DNA of 64,000 nucleotides from Coprinus comatus (lineage: Eukaryota; Basidiomycota; Agaricomycetes; Agaricales; Agaricaceae): positions 310,001 to 374,000 of the forward strand of contig JAWPGT010000019.1 of assembly GCA_034638255.1 (NCBI GenBank), given 5' to 3'. Made by a program: the position numbers and the translations under genes. Numbering within the stretch: the stretch's first letter is position 1; each line of letters starts with the position of its first letter. Below, piece by piece: positions 22,683 through 32,822 of the stretch. The notes beneath the pieces were generated by a model. The model had not been told where the DNA came from. It saw only the letters and a program-made list of their open reading frames with translations, and searched no databases.

Positions 22683-24007
22683 CTCCCCTGAATATGAACA
22701 TGGCAGCTAAGAAGCGCCCTATGTTGGGACCATATTATTTGAGCACTTGGCAGCGCTATATGTGGGATTAGAAAACTCCAACCCGTAATAGTTATCACGG
22801 AAGTATTCAAACTTCACACGTCCGAGATTCTTCATGAGAAGATCAGCAGGGTTCTCAGTGCCTGGGATAAAATAGAGCTGAACCTTCTTTTCATCAATTA
22901 CTTGACGAATGAAGTGGAAAATGATATCTATGTGTTTTGATCTCTTTTCGACAGCAGGATTTTGCACGATAAAGAGAGAGCCCATATTGTCTCCACAAAT
23001 ATCCATTGGTTCATTGTTGTGTAAACCAAGTTCAGTCATTAGGCTTCTGATCCAGATTGACTGACAGCTACAATCGGAAATAGCCATGTACTCAGCCTCT
23101 GTGGACGATAATGCAATAGTCTTCTGTGATCGACTAACCCAGGCTACCGGGCAGGATGCAACAGTAGACAGATAACCAGTTTGGGATCTTCGAGTAGAAG
23201 GATCACTAGCCCAATCAGAATCACTGTAAGCAATGAAACCCTCATTACCAGAACCATCAAGCGTCATTCGGTATTCCCGAGTCGCTAATAGGTATCTACA
23301 AATATAGAGAGCTCTACGTAGGTGTTCTTCTGTAGGGTTATGAGAATGTTGACTAAGCTTAGTCACAGCGAACGAAATGTCCGGATGCGTGCCAATAGCA
23401 ATGTACAACAGTGATCTGATCACCTGTTGGTACCTAGAACGGATGGAGGAGTTGATCGGCTTGTCGTTAGGAACTGGATAGTACCCTTCTGGCAGCGGAG
23501 TTCGCGCCAGTTTGGTATCACAGTCAGAACCAGTGATTTTAAATCTTTCCAGGATCTTTTCAAGATAAGCACATTGATCAAGATAGATCTTTCGATTAGC
23601 TCGATCTCTCCTTATGTGCATACCGAGAAATTCTTTGACTTCTCCAAGGTTGCGGCATTCCCACTTTTTCATGAACTCTCCTTTAAGCTTTTTAAGCAGG
23701 GCGGAGTCATTTCCCATGAAAAGTACGTCATCAACATACACGACAGCAATGACAAACTTGCCATCTTTTCAACGATATATATAAATACCAGCATCGGATT
23801 CACATCGCTTGAAGCCTAGTTTGTCCATGGAAGATGCCATCTCCTTCCACCAGGCCAAGCCGGCTTGTTTAAGGCCGTACAATGCATGTCATAACCTCCA
23901 CACCATATGTTCCTTGCCCTTAAGTTTGAAACCTTCGGGTTGATCCATATAGATTTCCTCATCCAGTTTGCCATAGAGATATGCTGTCTTTACATCGACA
24001 GACTCAA

Positions 24008-24642
24008 TGTTATGACCACGAACCGTTAAGCTGAACACTCCTGGAACTTAAACGCTAGAGTGCAGTCGTGTAGGAACGTGCGATCAATAAACACTCTGCT
24101 GCAATCTCAAGGCCTTTCAACCTAGTGACCGAGAGGTATGGAGACAGAGATGTATAAGGGCTACAACAGAAGAGATTAAAGCTTGAGGCTTTAATCGTCT
24201 ACTACATCGAGTATTTATACTATTCTAGGGATGTACCTAATAATAGCTACTAACTAATTATAACCTAATACTCGTCATCGCTTTATAATCTACTCCATAC
24301 ACAATGCTAGAACTGTCAACAGGAGTAGGTGAGACATCGGGGTCGGGGACTATTTACTCCATATACAATGAAAGATTAGTCAACAGGAGTAAAATGACGA
24401 AACAGATAACTAATACTGGAGCTGGGGAAATGTATACTTCTAAGCATAAGTGGAGTCTCATACTTAGTTCGATGTTAGGTCATAACGATGTCATAGTGAT
24501 GTCACTGTGATGTCACCGGGGAATGGTATGTCAAGCGGAGTCGTCCATGGTGTCATCATTGGGAATGAGTTCGGGGAAGATGGCGAACAAGTCTTCCTCG
24601 GTGGTGGTGGTACGGGCCGGTGGTTTGGGTGGACTCGTAACA
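24008..24642 (-). repeat. Solo LTR, family A, inside the copia RT
   Basis: A 635-bp reverse-oriented copy of the LTR at 4500-5124, flanked by the 5-bp duplication CTCAA (24003-24007 and 24643-24647). Removing it with one CTCAA restores the RT frame ..LEDWDIESVDVKTAYLYG. The TATA-like motif reads on the minus strand. Confidence 0.92.
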
Positions 24643-27600
24643 CTCAATGTCCCAGTCTTCAAGGGTGGCTAACCCAAGCAGGATTCGAGCAGACTCATAT
24701 CGTACTACTGGAGAGAATAATTCATCAAAATCAATGCCCTTGACTTGAGAAAATCCTTTAGCAACTAGTCTAGCACGTTTGCGACCGTCACTCTTTTCAT
24801 TAAAGACCCATCTATTTTTTACGGTTTTCCTTCCTTCCCGAAGTTTCACCAACTCATAAACTTGCCGCTTTTTCAGCGCATCTAGTTCTTTGAGACAAGC
24901 TTTGTGCCAGTGTTTACGTTCCTCCAGATTCAATTTTACAAGATCACGGAATTGCTCAGGAACTGTAGTTGAACTCACTTTTGCCAATAAAAAGTTCATC
25001 AATTCTAACCCCCCTTCCTTAGTAATCCGTTGAATCTTACAATCTGCGTCTTCTTCCATTGCGTCAGGTTGTTGTTCCCTCGCATATTGCCGTGAGGCAT
25101 CCTCATGTTGTCTGCGTATTTCATCGCGACGATCTCGGACTTCCTCGGGCGAAATAGGATGTGGATCTGCTTTAGGGCGATCTTGTTGATTTCGGATTCT
25201 GAAATCGTGACCACGGAGACGAACTCTCCCCTGAGGTGGTAGAGGTTCATTGTGATTATAGTCTTGTAGGATCTCAGACGGATGTGTTCTCTCCCCATAA
25301 ACATTACCTTCTCTAAATGGAACAAACTTTTCTCGGCCAGAACGGCGAGGTAAAGGTTCAACTGGTCTAGGTGGTCGTTCAGGTGATGGAGAAATGGGAC
25401 GGGTGGAGTCAGATTGAGGAGCAGGGCTCGGACTCGGGTGATGAATGGGTGATCCGGGATCAGCGTATGATAACGCGTCATCATCATCTTCATCGGTGAC
25501 TTCCTCAACTGTTGTTTTCCTAGGAGCGGGTTTGCTCGGACCGGGAACAGGAGGTTTTTGAGAAGTAGATGGTCCGGGAATCGGACCTTGCGGTCTAGGC
25601 GTAGGAGCTCTATCACTGTCGTCTTGTCGAGATGTGTCCATAGGATCATCAGGATAAAGATCAGGTGTAGTATCCTCGTCATCTTCATCAGATGCCAGAG
25701 GAGGAGGATTTATTTTGGGGTTTTTTGTAGAACCGGAGTCCTTACGTTTTTCATGATCTGGCTTGCATTTGGGATACCAGCCCTCATCGAAAATAGCTGT
25801 TTTTGCAGTATAAATAACATTTCCCTTCTGATGTCACATAAATGTATAGTTTGCGCCATTGTATCCAAGGAAGATCATTATTTCAGATCTGGGTGACAAT
25901 TTATCATCACGCGATTCCTTAGGAATGAAAACGTAAGCTGCACAGCCAAACACATGAAGACCAGATAGATCTGGCTTCTTCCCTGTTACCATTTCTGTGG
26001 GAGTCTTCCATTCAAGATGTTTGATGGGAGTTCGATTATAACAATGAACTGCCGTGTTAAGGGCAAATTCCCACCAAGAATCCGGTAAGCATGCAGTAAG
26101 TCGCATGGCTTGCGCCTTTTCCTGAAGTGTGCGGTTCAGTCTTTCTGCTCTACCGTTCTGCTGGTGAATATGTGGTGCAGACGTCTCATGTACTATCCCT
26201 TTTGAATGAAGGAATTCCTCAAATTGTTTAGAGACATATTCGCCACCATTGTCTGTCCGGATACACTTAATCGTTTTACTGAATTGTTTTTCCTCGAAGG
26301 CACAAAATCTTTCAAGTGCTGCAAAGGCATCAGATTTGGCTCGTAAGAGAAGGATCCAGGCATGGCTAGAATAGTCATCATAGAACATCATTGCCCACTT
26401 GTACTTGTGATACGAGGCAACGGGGAATTCTAGAAGATCACTGTGGATCAATTCTAAAAATGACTTCGCTCGTGTCGAAGAAGGATGATGTGCCTCATCG
26501 GACATTTTGCCTTGAGCACAACCATCACAAATTTGACGAGAGATAGGAATGTCAAACTCAGGTACTTTTTCTGAGTGTTTTGGAAGTTGTCGCAATATTT
26601 CCTTTCCAGGATGCGCCAATCGATGGTGCCAAAGATCATAAATAGATAATTTAGATGCGCAATAAGATAGCACCTGATTTGCAGTATAATGACGCACAAT
26701 CCGGGTATGAATGTGGTGGAGTGCATCTTCTAACTCTTTGAACACAGGTATGCGTGTAGCATGCATAAATAATTTTCCGTTTGAACGAAATATGTTGGTT
26801 CGCTTTAAATTAGACTCACTCCTCATTCCTTGCAGCCATAAGGCGCCAGGTGAAATGATTCTAGTGGAGAGAGATGCAATATAATAGACCGGATACAGTG
26901 GAGTTGTTCGTGTAACTCCGTCTACTTCGTGTTGAAAGAGGACTTTCCCACGGCCAGTAATGCCAATGAGTTTGTCGTTAGCAGTTCTAACATTGCCAAA
27001 AACTCCTTCCTCTAACTCGATAAAGTCGCTTATATGCTGGGTGCAATTAAAGCTAGCGCCTGAATCAAGGAGCCAAGTAGCAGACTCTCTAGCATAATTA
27101 GGTTTTTCTTTATCTTCACAGAAGTTGCATAAGCATTCAAGATCTTTTACCAGTTCATCACCACTTTCAGGATCTCTTAAATATTTTGCCAGTAAGACAA
27201 AAGGATCGCATAAAGAAACGGGAGAATTCATCGCATTTACAGAAACAGGAGAGATTACATCAGCAGTAGATACATGAGAACTAAATGTCCGACTATAGTC
27301 TGGCAGTCCATTATGGTGCACTAGAACATTGGGTCTGTTGGAGCAATTTGTTCGTCTCCCCATTTGGCGGGGGCATCTCTGGATATCCCATTTAGTAAGG
27401 AAGAAATCTTGAGAAAAGAAAGGAACGTACTCATTGTACCATCCATCATCGACCTCGTAATCACCATCAGCATCGAAGTCCGGATCATTCATGTAGGCAT
27501 CAGCCTCGGAGATCGCTTCAGGGACATCAGAAGGAGGGACATAAGAAGGAGACTTTGATCGACACGTGGGGGACCCAGGTGTAGAAACCGAAGATGAATC

Positions 27601-27936
27601 AACTTCCTCTTCAGGAAGGATATGTGACACCATCGCGTCAAGCGATAGTGGAGGTGATGGAGGACAGGGTTCAACCACGCCGAAGCCGAGGCGAGCACCC
27701 ATCTTCTCGAAGACCTCTGTCTTCTTTTTCTGATACCGGGTACGACTGACCAGGTGCCCAGCAGGGGGAAGAAGAGTAGCACGAGGAGCAGGAGGCTCAA
27801 CACCATGCACGACGACTTCATCTGCAGCCTTTTTCAAGGCCACTGCCCTAAGGCAGGGATCAGTTGTCTTCATCCTCTCGACGAGAGAACGAGTTTTGGA
27901 AGGTTTGTTAGTGGGAGTCGTGAAAGACTCCAAGAC

Positions 27937-28254
27937 TGTTAGGTTTTTCCCAGATATCTCCTTATCTTATCCATCTTTCCTAATCACTCCACTTATCTTA
28001 TCCTGATGTTCTGGACTCTTTCATAATGTTCTTTTCCCTTATTATGTTACTTACATATTCCCTTTGTGTGCTGGCAAGGGTCCTTATTGTTCTCCCCTTT
28101 TGGTTGTTCTTTGTTCTGGTAGATATATAAGTCCCTCATGTCTTAGCCAAACAATCCAATCAATTCCCTTCTTTCTGTGTCTGTGTCTGTGTCTGAGCTT
28201 AACTCTCTCTCAACTTCACTCTCATTCTCAACATCACTCTCTACCATTCTGACA
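27937..28254 (+). repeat. Solo LTR, family B, between copia Gag and Pol
   Basis: A 318-bp unit, TGTTAGGTTTTT..CATTCTGACA, flanked by the 5-bp duplication AAGAC (27932-27936 and 28255-28259). A TATA-like GATATATAAGTCC lies near 28121 on the plus strand. It falsely extends the Gag reading frame with an acidic tail. Removal fuses Gag to Pol in frame. Confidence 0.88.
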
Positions 28255-29470
28255 AAGACAGCGGGTGACAAAATCATATCCACGTTACCGGCATCCTCTT
28301 CGGCATTGTTTGCCTTATTGCCTCCACGTTTTCCGCGTCGATGCTTCTTCTTTTTATCCTTATCCCCCCCAGAAGCATCACCGGAACCGGAGTTCTGGGT
28401 TTGATTTGGTTTAGAACCAGATGACTTCTGTTGTTGCTGTTGTTGGGGCTGCTGAGAAGCGCCACTGGAGGGTTTAGAATAGGGCTTTGCACCCTTGTAG
28501 TTTTTAATGCCGGTAGAAGTGGCACGAGAAGCAGAAGCAGCTCCACGGGAATCCCGCCAAGCACCCATAATTGCATCGGAGATGATTTGAACCGTTAGGT
28601 TCGATAAGGAGTTACCATATTGGACAAGGAGGGCAGCACGAGTGGCACTCCATTGAGGAGGAATGCGTGTCATTAACATCAATGCACGGAGGATTCCGGG
28701 GACGTTAATTGGGGGCGAGGCCTGCTCTAACTGCGTGAAATAGTTTCGGAAAGTGGAGATCTCCTTGGAGGGATCTGTCACACCAGATAACCGAAAAGAA
28801 TCTGCAGAAGCATACAACTCATAGGCTGCACCTGCCGAAAATGTGCCGTAAACTCGTCTCAGGTGTGTCCAGAGACCGTCAGAGGTAGTTTCACCATGCC
28901 GGAGCATGTCATCGCTCAATCGGGAATTTAACATCCCAAGGGCAAATGCCTCACAATTATCGAACTTTCAAATTTCATCGACGTTCGTGGGGGGTACCAT
29001 AGTGGTATTGGCAGTTGTGGGGGAACCACCGACAGCTGCAGGCCTTGTGGCGCTGCCATCGATCATTCTCGCTACACACCATCCATCCATGTGGATCATG
29101 TTAGCAATGGACAAAACACGTGCTTCCCACACTTGGTAGTTAGCAGTGCCAGTAAGGACTGGGATCAAGGGGATCAAGGCGGCCATGAATAATGTTTGGA
29201 GATAGAAATCTACAACAAAACATGTGTCAGAACTATGAACTAAAGCTGCACTACATGCGCTATGTTCTACAGAGCTATGTGCTGCCCGTCTAACTGAGTA
29301 TGGTAAGGGGTTGCATAGAGAACACTGAGTGGGTCGACGTCTCGAGCGAGCGGAACTCGGACTTCCCTCACAGGTGAATCCAGCTTCACCCTCAAGCTCT
29401 GAGCTGCACGATGAGTAGTACTCATCAAGTGCACGTCGAGAGTCGTACAGGCTAACCGGGGCCCATAACC

Positions 29471-29709
29471 TGTTAAAATAAGAGCGTAGTGTGTTATACA
29501 TGGGTAGGTACGACTCTGGACTTACTGAGGGTGGTGGTTGTTAGTATAGAAGGAACTGAAGTATATAATGCAATAGTACAAACTTATATACATAACTACA
29601 GTGGTCCGTGCGAGAATATACTAGGTCACATGATAGGGATCATGAAGATATATTCATCAAGCGTGATGCCATATGAGAATGTCATTGTAGAACTAATAAT
29701 AGTTCAACA
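29471..29709 (-). repeat. Copia 5' LTR
   Basis: 239 bp, TG..CA bounded, and 238/239 identical to 22444-22682. The minus-strand Gag start (29186) lies about 285 bp downstream. Confidence 0.94.
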
Positions 29710-29915
29710 CATCTCCTCATGCATCTTACACGTCGACCCATGCACCTTACACACCTCCTCTCGCACCCTTCATGTCACCACAAATGCCTCAGTCTTATGT
29801 GTTCCCTCCTACTCAGCCTTCTCCTCACGTGGCATCTTCCTCTCACGCCTCATCCTCTTTGGAGCGACGTAGCACACGTCTTGCTGGTCGCCATGTTCGC
29901 ATTAATTTTGATTAA

Positions 29916-30269
29916 TTCCTGGATGGGAGTGATATGTATATAAAGTTGACATTTGTTTTATTCATCAATGTGTTCAAATATCTTGTTGTAGTGTAATTTC
30001 ACTTAATACAGTATCATTATCTTGGCAAACTTGGACTTGAGTATGATCAATTAATGGAAAAACATGTGTTAAAAGAAAACATACAACTGAGCAGTGGAAA
30101 CATGATATATTGTTAACTGGAGACGGACACGTCACTATAGATAACAAGTCTGTATAATCTATATTGTTATGACACATTAACACAACTGGAAGTCTGAAGA
30201 AGTCACGAATTGTGGTCTACATGCTTGAAAAAAAAGATATGCGCATATGTGCAACCCAAAAAGAAGCTA
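29916..30269. other. Non-coding end segment of the inner KDZ element
   Basis: This stretch between the GWP stop codon and the right TIR shows no gene. Confidence 0.5.
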
Positions 30270-30594
30270 GAACATTTGATTAAATCAATACCAAAAATAA
30301 ACCAGGCTCGAGAATGAGTATGTGTTAATCGTACATATTATAAATAGAGCATTCCGATGGACAGGGACATCAGATAATAATAGTACATTGGACCAGACTC
30401 TGGAGCACGAACATGGATACCAACCGAGACTCCTCGGAATTCCCTGCAGGAATTGGGCGGAGGTATGGGCTAAGATATTGCAGGAACGGAGGGCTATTGC
30501 AGGGAACGGGTAACCGCGGATAGCCTCTAGTTAGAGGTATCAATGGCACCTGGCAACGCCTCTAACTAGAGGCCATGTGTGGGAACCATAGGTG
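30270..30594 (-). repeat. Right terminal inverted repeat of the inner KDZ element
   Basis: The inverse of 5619-5933, about 325 bp including small indels. It has the same two subterminal 14-bp motifs (30524-30537 and 30559-30572). Confidence 0.88.
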
Positions 30595-31324
30595 CTGGGA
30601 ACAGTTATCTCAAGAAGCTCTTACCGAATTCCTCAGAGCTGACATAAACAATAATGAAGGAGGTATACCAGAGGCGACTCGACAGAAGGAGAGGTCAGAC
30701 AAAGGTAAAAAAAGGTCAAGAAAATCAAGTACAAATCAAGCCTCTTCATCAAAGCACCAGAAGAAAGCCAAAGGTGCTGCTCAACAACTCCCCCCTCATG
30801 TTTCCCCCGAATTTGTGGACTCTGAGTGCGAGTCTGAAGATTCAGATTTGGAGCCAGTACCAAACAACTCTATTCCCTTCAATATGTCTAGTACACAACT
30901 CTATAGTTTTACTCCTTCTCAACTCCATGTGTTTGATGCTCCGACCAATTCACCCATCGCTACTGATCCTGCCATCACTACTGACTCCGAGTCTACTCAA
31001 CTCCATGCCCAAAGTTCCCCAGATTTAGTGCAGGCTGATACTGCTCTGCCCATCACTCTCTCCGAGTTGACTCAACTCCCAGAGGCTCCTGCTCTACCTA
31101 TCACCACTAGTTCCAATTCGACTCAACTCCCTTCACAATCACCCACCGTTGTAGTCGAATCTGAGGCTCCTGCATCTCTGCCTATCACTGCTAGCTCCAA
31201 TTTGACTCAACATAGTCCTACTTCTAGGCAAAGGGAAAAGGAGAAATGTAATCAGGTCCCGGAGGTCCAAGGGGAGAGAAAAAGCTCACGTCTTAATGGG
31301 CGATGTGTTGAGGTGTACACATAG

Positions 31325-32612
31325 TATTTATAGTGATTTCAGTTGTATATATTACATGAGTTGTAGGGAGAATATCTTGGACATTCAATAAACATTTGTA
31401 CCCCCCTCCATATGTTCAAGTTAGTTCCGGAGTACCTCCCGAGTTGGATATATTCAAGTGAATTATTGGAATGTTGCTGTGGCATTGATTTGACATATAT
31501 TCAAGCACACACAGAGACATATTAGAAGTCATTTAACGCCGAAATGAATGGAGAATCATAAGCTATATTTATAAGTTAAACCACGGAAATGAATTCGAAT
31601 GCGAATCCCGAATCACTCTGGAATATTGCTGTCAACAGTAGTTGGACAGGAGTTATCACTCACCATGCATTGGGGTCCTTGAACAGTGTTGGTTCTAAGG
31701 AATGAAGCAACGACTTTGGTGAAGTTACAGGTATACTGAATTGAGTATTGAGAATGAACTATTAGAATGAAAAGAAAATGTACTCAGGCCAGTTTGAACA
31801 ATTCTGTAGTGGTATTGAATCCCTTTGAGGTCGAAGGTTGAGTTGCCGTTGGTTGGATACCAATTAAGAAGAGATGAGAAGGCTGTCAAGGTATAACATG
31901 TTCTGATGACAGGTATCCCGCGATCTGGTGTATCTGATTTCAACTATGGTGCATATGCATTCTGAACTTTGAAGTGCCTGTTATAGATAACAGCGAGCAC
32001 GAGGATATGGGCAGAGCAGTCTATATGTACATATTCTAACATAGCATATATAGGACTTGAGACTTACTGTAGTCTGTAGAGAGTCAAGTTTTAACATTTG
32101 GATTACTAATAACTAACACATGGTTTTTGTGTTAAGTTCCAATTAATATATCTGTATTGCGACATATGAGTGGTACAGAAAGGAGGTAAGGGGAAAAAAA
32201 GACATACCGATGGCTGAGCAACACTGTCGAGAGTCGAAATAATATATCAGGAGAGGAAATGATGGAAACATGAGGTGTTGATGCGCCATCATCTATCACT
32301 GACATATAATCCCAGTGTATGATCCTGCTCTTCATCATATCAGTGTGATGAGACACCTGACAAGTGACTGGATAAGGATAAAGATCAAACAATCTTATCC
32401 AGCTGATAACAAGATAAGAAACACTGATATTTGGTACTTGGTCTATTATCTACTGTAGATAGTGTATTGAAGGCTGAAAGTTGATTCAGAGTTGAGCGCT
32501 TTTTGCATGATTATCACAGGACTGTAAAATAGCTGAAATTGACACTAACTAGGCTCGGAGACAGACCTTGTCTCCCAGCCTAACTAGTGAGGCCGTGTGG
32601 GAACCACAGGTG
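31325..32612. other. Non-coding right end of the outer KDZ element
   Basis: No gene is recognised. The last 90 bases contain two CTAACTAG-type motifs (near 32546 and 32580) separated by GGCTCGGAGACAGACC, then the terminal GTGTGGGAACCACAGGTG. This recalls the subterminal layout of the inner TIR. Confidence 0.6.
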
Positions 32613-32822
32613 CTAAGCAGTGTGTTGGAAAGACGAGCATCCAAGTATCAGATCTTCAGTTTGGAAACCAAATTAGTTCTCTCCGTTGGTGTTACCCTTG
32701 CATTGATAGATGTACTTAATCTTGCAAAAATGCGATCCAAAACCGCAGTAAGAATTCAGTGGACTGGAAAACAGCTTTGCAACATCTTGCGGAAAAGAGA
32801 TGCTGGCAAAATCAACGATTGA
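32613..32822 (+). pseudogene. ORF remnant at the outer insertion site, unknown
   Basis: An open frame reads from the end of the outer element (LSSVLERRASKYQIF) through SVGVTLALIDVLNLAKMRSK to LRKRDAGKIND and a stop at 32822. I do not recognise the family. If real, it is the 3' part of the gene the outer element entered; the 5' part would lie left of the window next to another CTAAGCAG. Confidence 0.3.

Larger units (their letters stand above)
22719..29186 (-). pseudogene. Copia Gag-Pol polyprotein, interrupted
   Basis: The start at 29186 (MAALIPLIPVLTGTANYQVW) gives a UBN2/Gag-like region to about 28256. Removing the solo LTR at 27937-28254 joins ..DMILSPAV directly to LESFTTPTNKPS, so Gag and Pol are one frame. 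Next are protease (ATWLLDSGASFNC), pre-integrase (LWHHRLAHPG) and integrase (FYDDYSSHAW, RTDNGGEY, HQQNGRAERLNRTL). RT begins KNRWVFNEKSDG..VAKGFSQVKGIDF, is cut by the solo LTR at 24008-24642, and resumes DVKTAYLYGKLDEEIYMDQP..VVYVDDVLFMG. RNase H has LSSTEAEYMA and KHIDIIFHFIR. In-frame TGA codons lie at 28968-28970, 25834-25836, 23889-23891 and 23769-23771; each could derive from CGA by one C-to-T change. Confidence 0.92.
22444..29709 (-). mobile_element. Ty1/copia retrotransposon, 7266 bp
   Basis: Two 239-bp LTRs (22444-22682 and 29471-29709, TGTTAAAA..TTCAACA on the plus strand) differ at one base (22629 G against A in the other copy). A perfect 5-bp target duplication CATCT flanks it (22439-22443 and 29710-29714). 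Coding is on the minus strand. A polypurine-like CAGGGGAG precedes the left LTR. It sits in the Tyr/Ser/Pro repeat tail of the inner GWP gene. Two solo LTRs of other families lie inside it (24008-24642 and 27937-28254), and four TGA codons interrupt the polyprotein, so it cannot move on its own. Confidence 0.95.
18946..29915 (+). pseudogene. GWP-motif protein (inner element), interrupted by Tc1 and copia insertions
   Basis: The start at 18946 reads MSTSQTPQPLVGDETHPL. An N-terminal coiled-coil-like region (KAQKQQENKAHIFTKIQQIH) is followed by a basic linker, a TGARCFVGFARGH exon (from about 19630), a KGLRKECASLIIEG exon (from 19872) and the hallmark exon at 19994-20495 with NYRNYHTQIISRYHVQLLGWP, P-x-x-NPSDFS and L-x-x-LRDAL. 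A Lys/Arg-rich patch and acidic Ser-rich tail follow. The Tc1 element enters at 20496. Coding resumes at 22103 in frame once the element and one TA are removed. It continues through Tyr/Ser/Pro repeats (SPHVSYT, 21-bp units) to the copia insertion at 22444, and resumes at 29715 in frame to end RRSTRLAGRHVRINFD at 29915. No point nonsense mutations were seen. Function is unknown; the family recurs next to KDZ transposases here. Confidence 0.66.
5619..30594. mobile_element. Inner KDZ element, 24976 bp, with TIRs and 8-bp TSD
   Basis: The left end begins CACCTATGGTTCCCACACAT at 5619. The right end is its reverse complement, ending at 30594. The flanks are a perfect 8-bp direct repeat, CTGGGAAC (5611-5618 and 30595-30602). 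Joining 5618 to 30603 restores the frame of the interrupted GWP exon (..TCIWE then QLSQEAL..), which is strong evidence for a single insertion event. An 8-bp duplication fits what I recall for the KDZ (Kyakuja-Dileera-Zisupton) superfamily. Genes inside are a KDZ transposase (6902-10236, minus), a viroplasmin-module protein (11603-18678, minus) and a GWP-motif protein (18946-29915, plus). Later insertions are a DIRS-like element, a Tc1 element and a copia element with two solo LTRs. Subtracting these leaves roughly 11 kb as the original size. Confidence 0.87.
3629..31324 (+). pseudogene. GWP-motif protein, broken copy interrupted by a solo LTR and the 25-kb KDZ element
   Basis: This belongs to a multicopy gene type of unknown function whose landmark is an exon with NYKSYHKIVARYWVQIIGWP, followed by a P-x-x-NP..L..L-DAL pattern (5438-5618). 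Exons start at 3629 with a Thr/Pro/Gln-rich region. A coiled-coil-like segment follows near 3940-4115, then a TGATSALTMGVF exon near 5205 and the GWP exon. The inner KDZ element enters that exon after 5618; coding resumes in frame at 30603 (QLSQEALTEFL). The rest is an acidic, Ser/Thr/Pro-rich tail ending RKSSRLNGRCVEVYT at 31324. In-frame stops at 3935-3937 (TAA), near 4115 (TGA) and near 4342 (TGA) show it was already decaying. Each is one C-to-T change from CAA or CGA. The solo LTR at 4500-5124 appears to lie in an intron. Confidence 0.62.
1..32612. mobile_element. Outer KDZ element, left end outside window
   Basis: The right end is read from the segment ending at 32612 (CTAACTAGTGAGGCC, then GTGTGGGAACCACAGGTG). 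This closely matches the right end of the inner element at 30594 (GTGTGGGAACCATAGGTG, preceded by CTAACTAGAGGCC). The next 8 bases, CTAAGCAG (32613-32620), are the predicted target duplication; its partner should lie left of the window. Internal genes are a KDZ transposase start (1-762), a viroplasmin-module gene (about 2387-3406) and a GWP-motif gene (3629-31324). The order and orientation are the same as in the inner element. The copy is old: the GWP gene has several nonsense codons, a solo LTR in an intron and the 25-kb inner element in an exon. The inference rests on gene order plus the right terminus; the left terminus cannot be seen. Confidence 0.72.

Noticed and set aside
28143..28254. 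Acidic C-terminal extension of copia Gag
   Set aside because: It is encoded by the solo LTR at 27937-28254; removing that LTR with one AAGAC fuses Gag to Pol in frame.
5619..30594. The two inverted ends as separate solo MITE-like elements
   Set aside because: Matching 8-bp duplications sit only on the outer sides, and the interrupted exon rejoins exactly, which fits one insertion.
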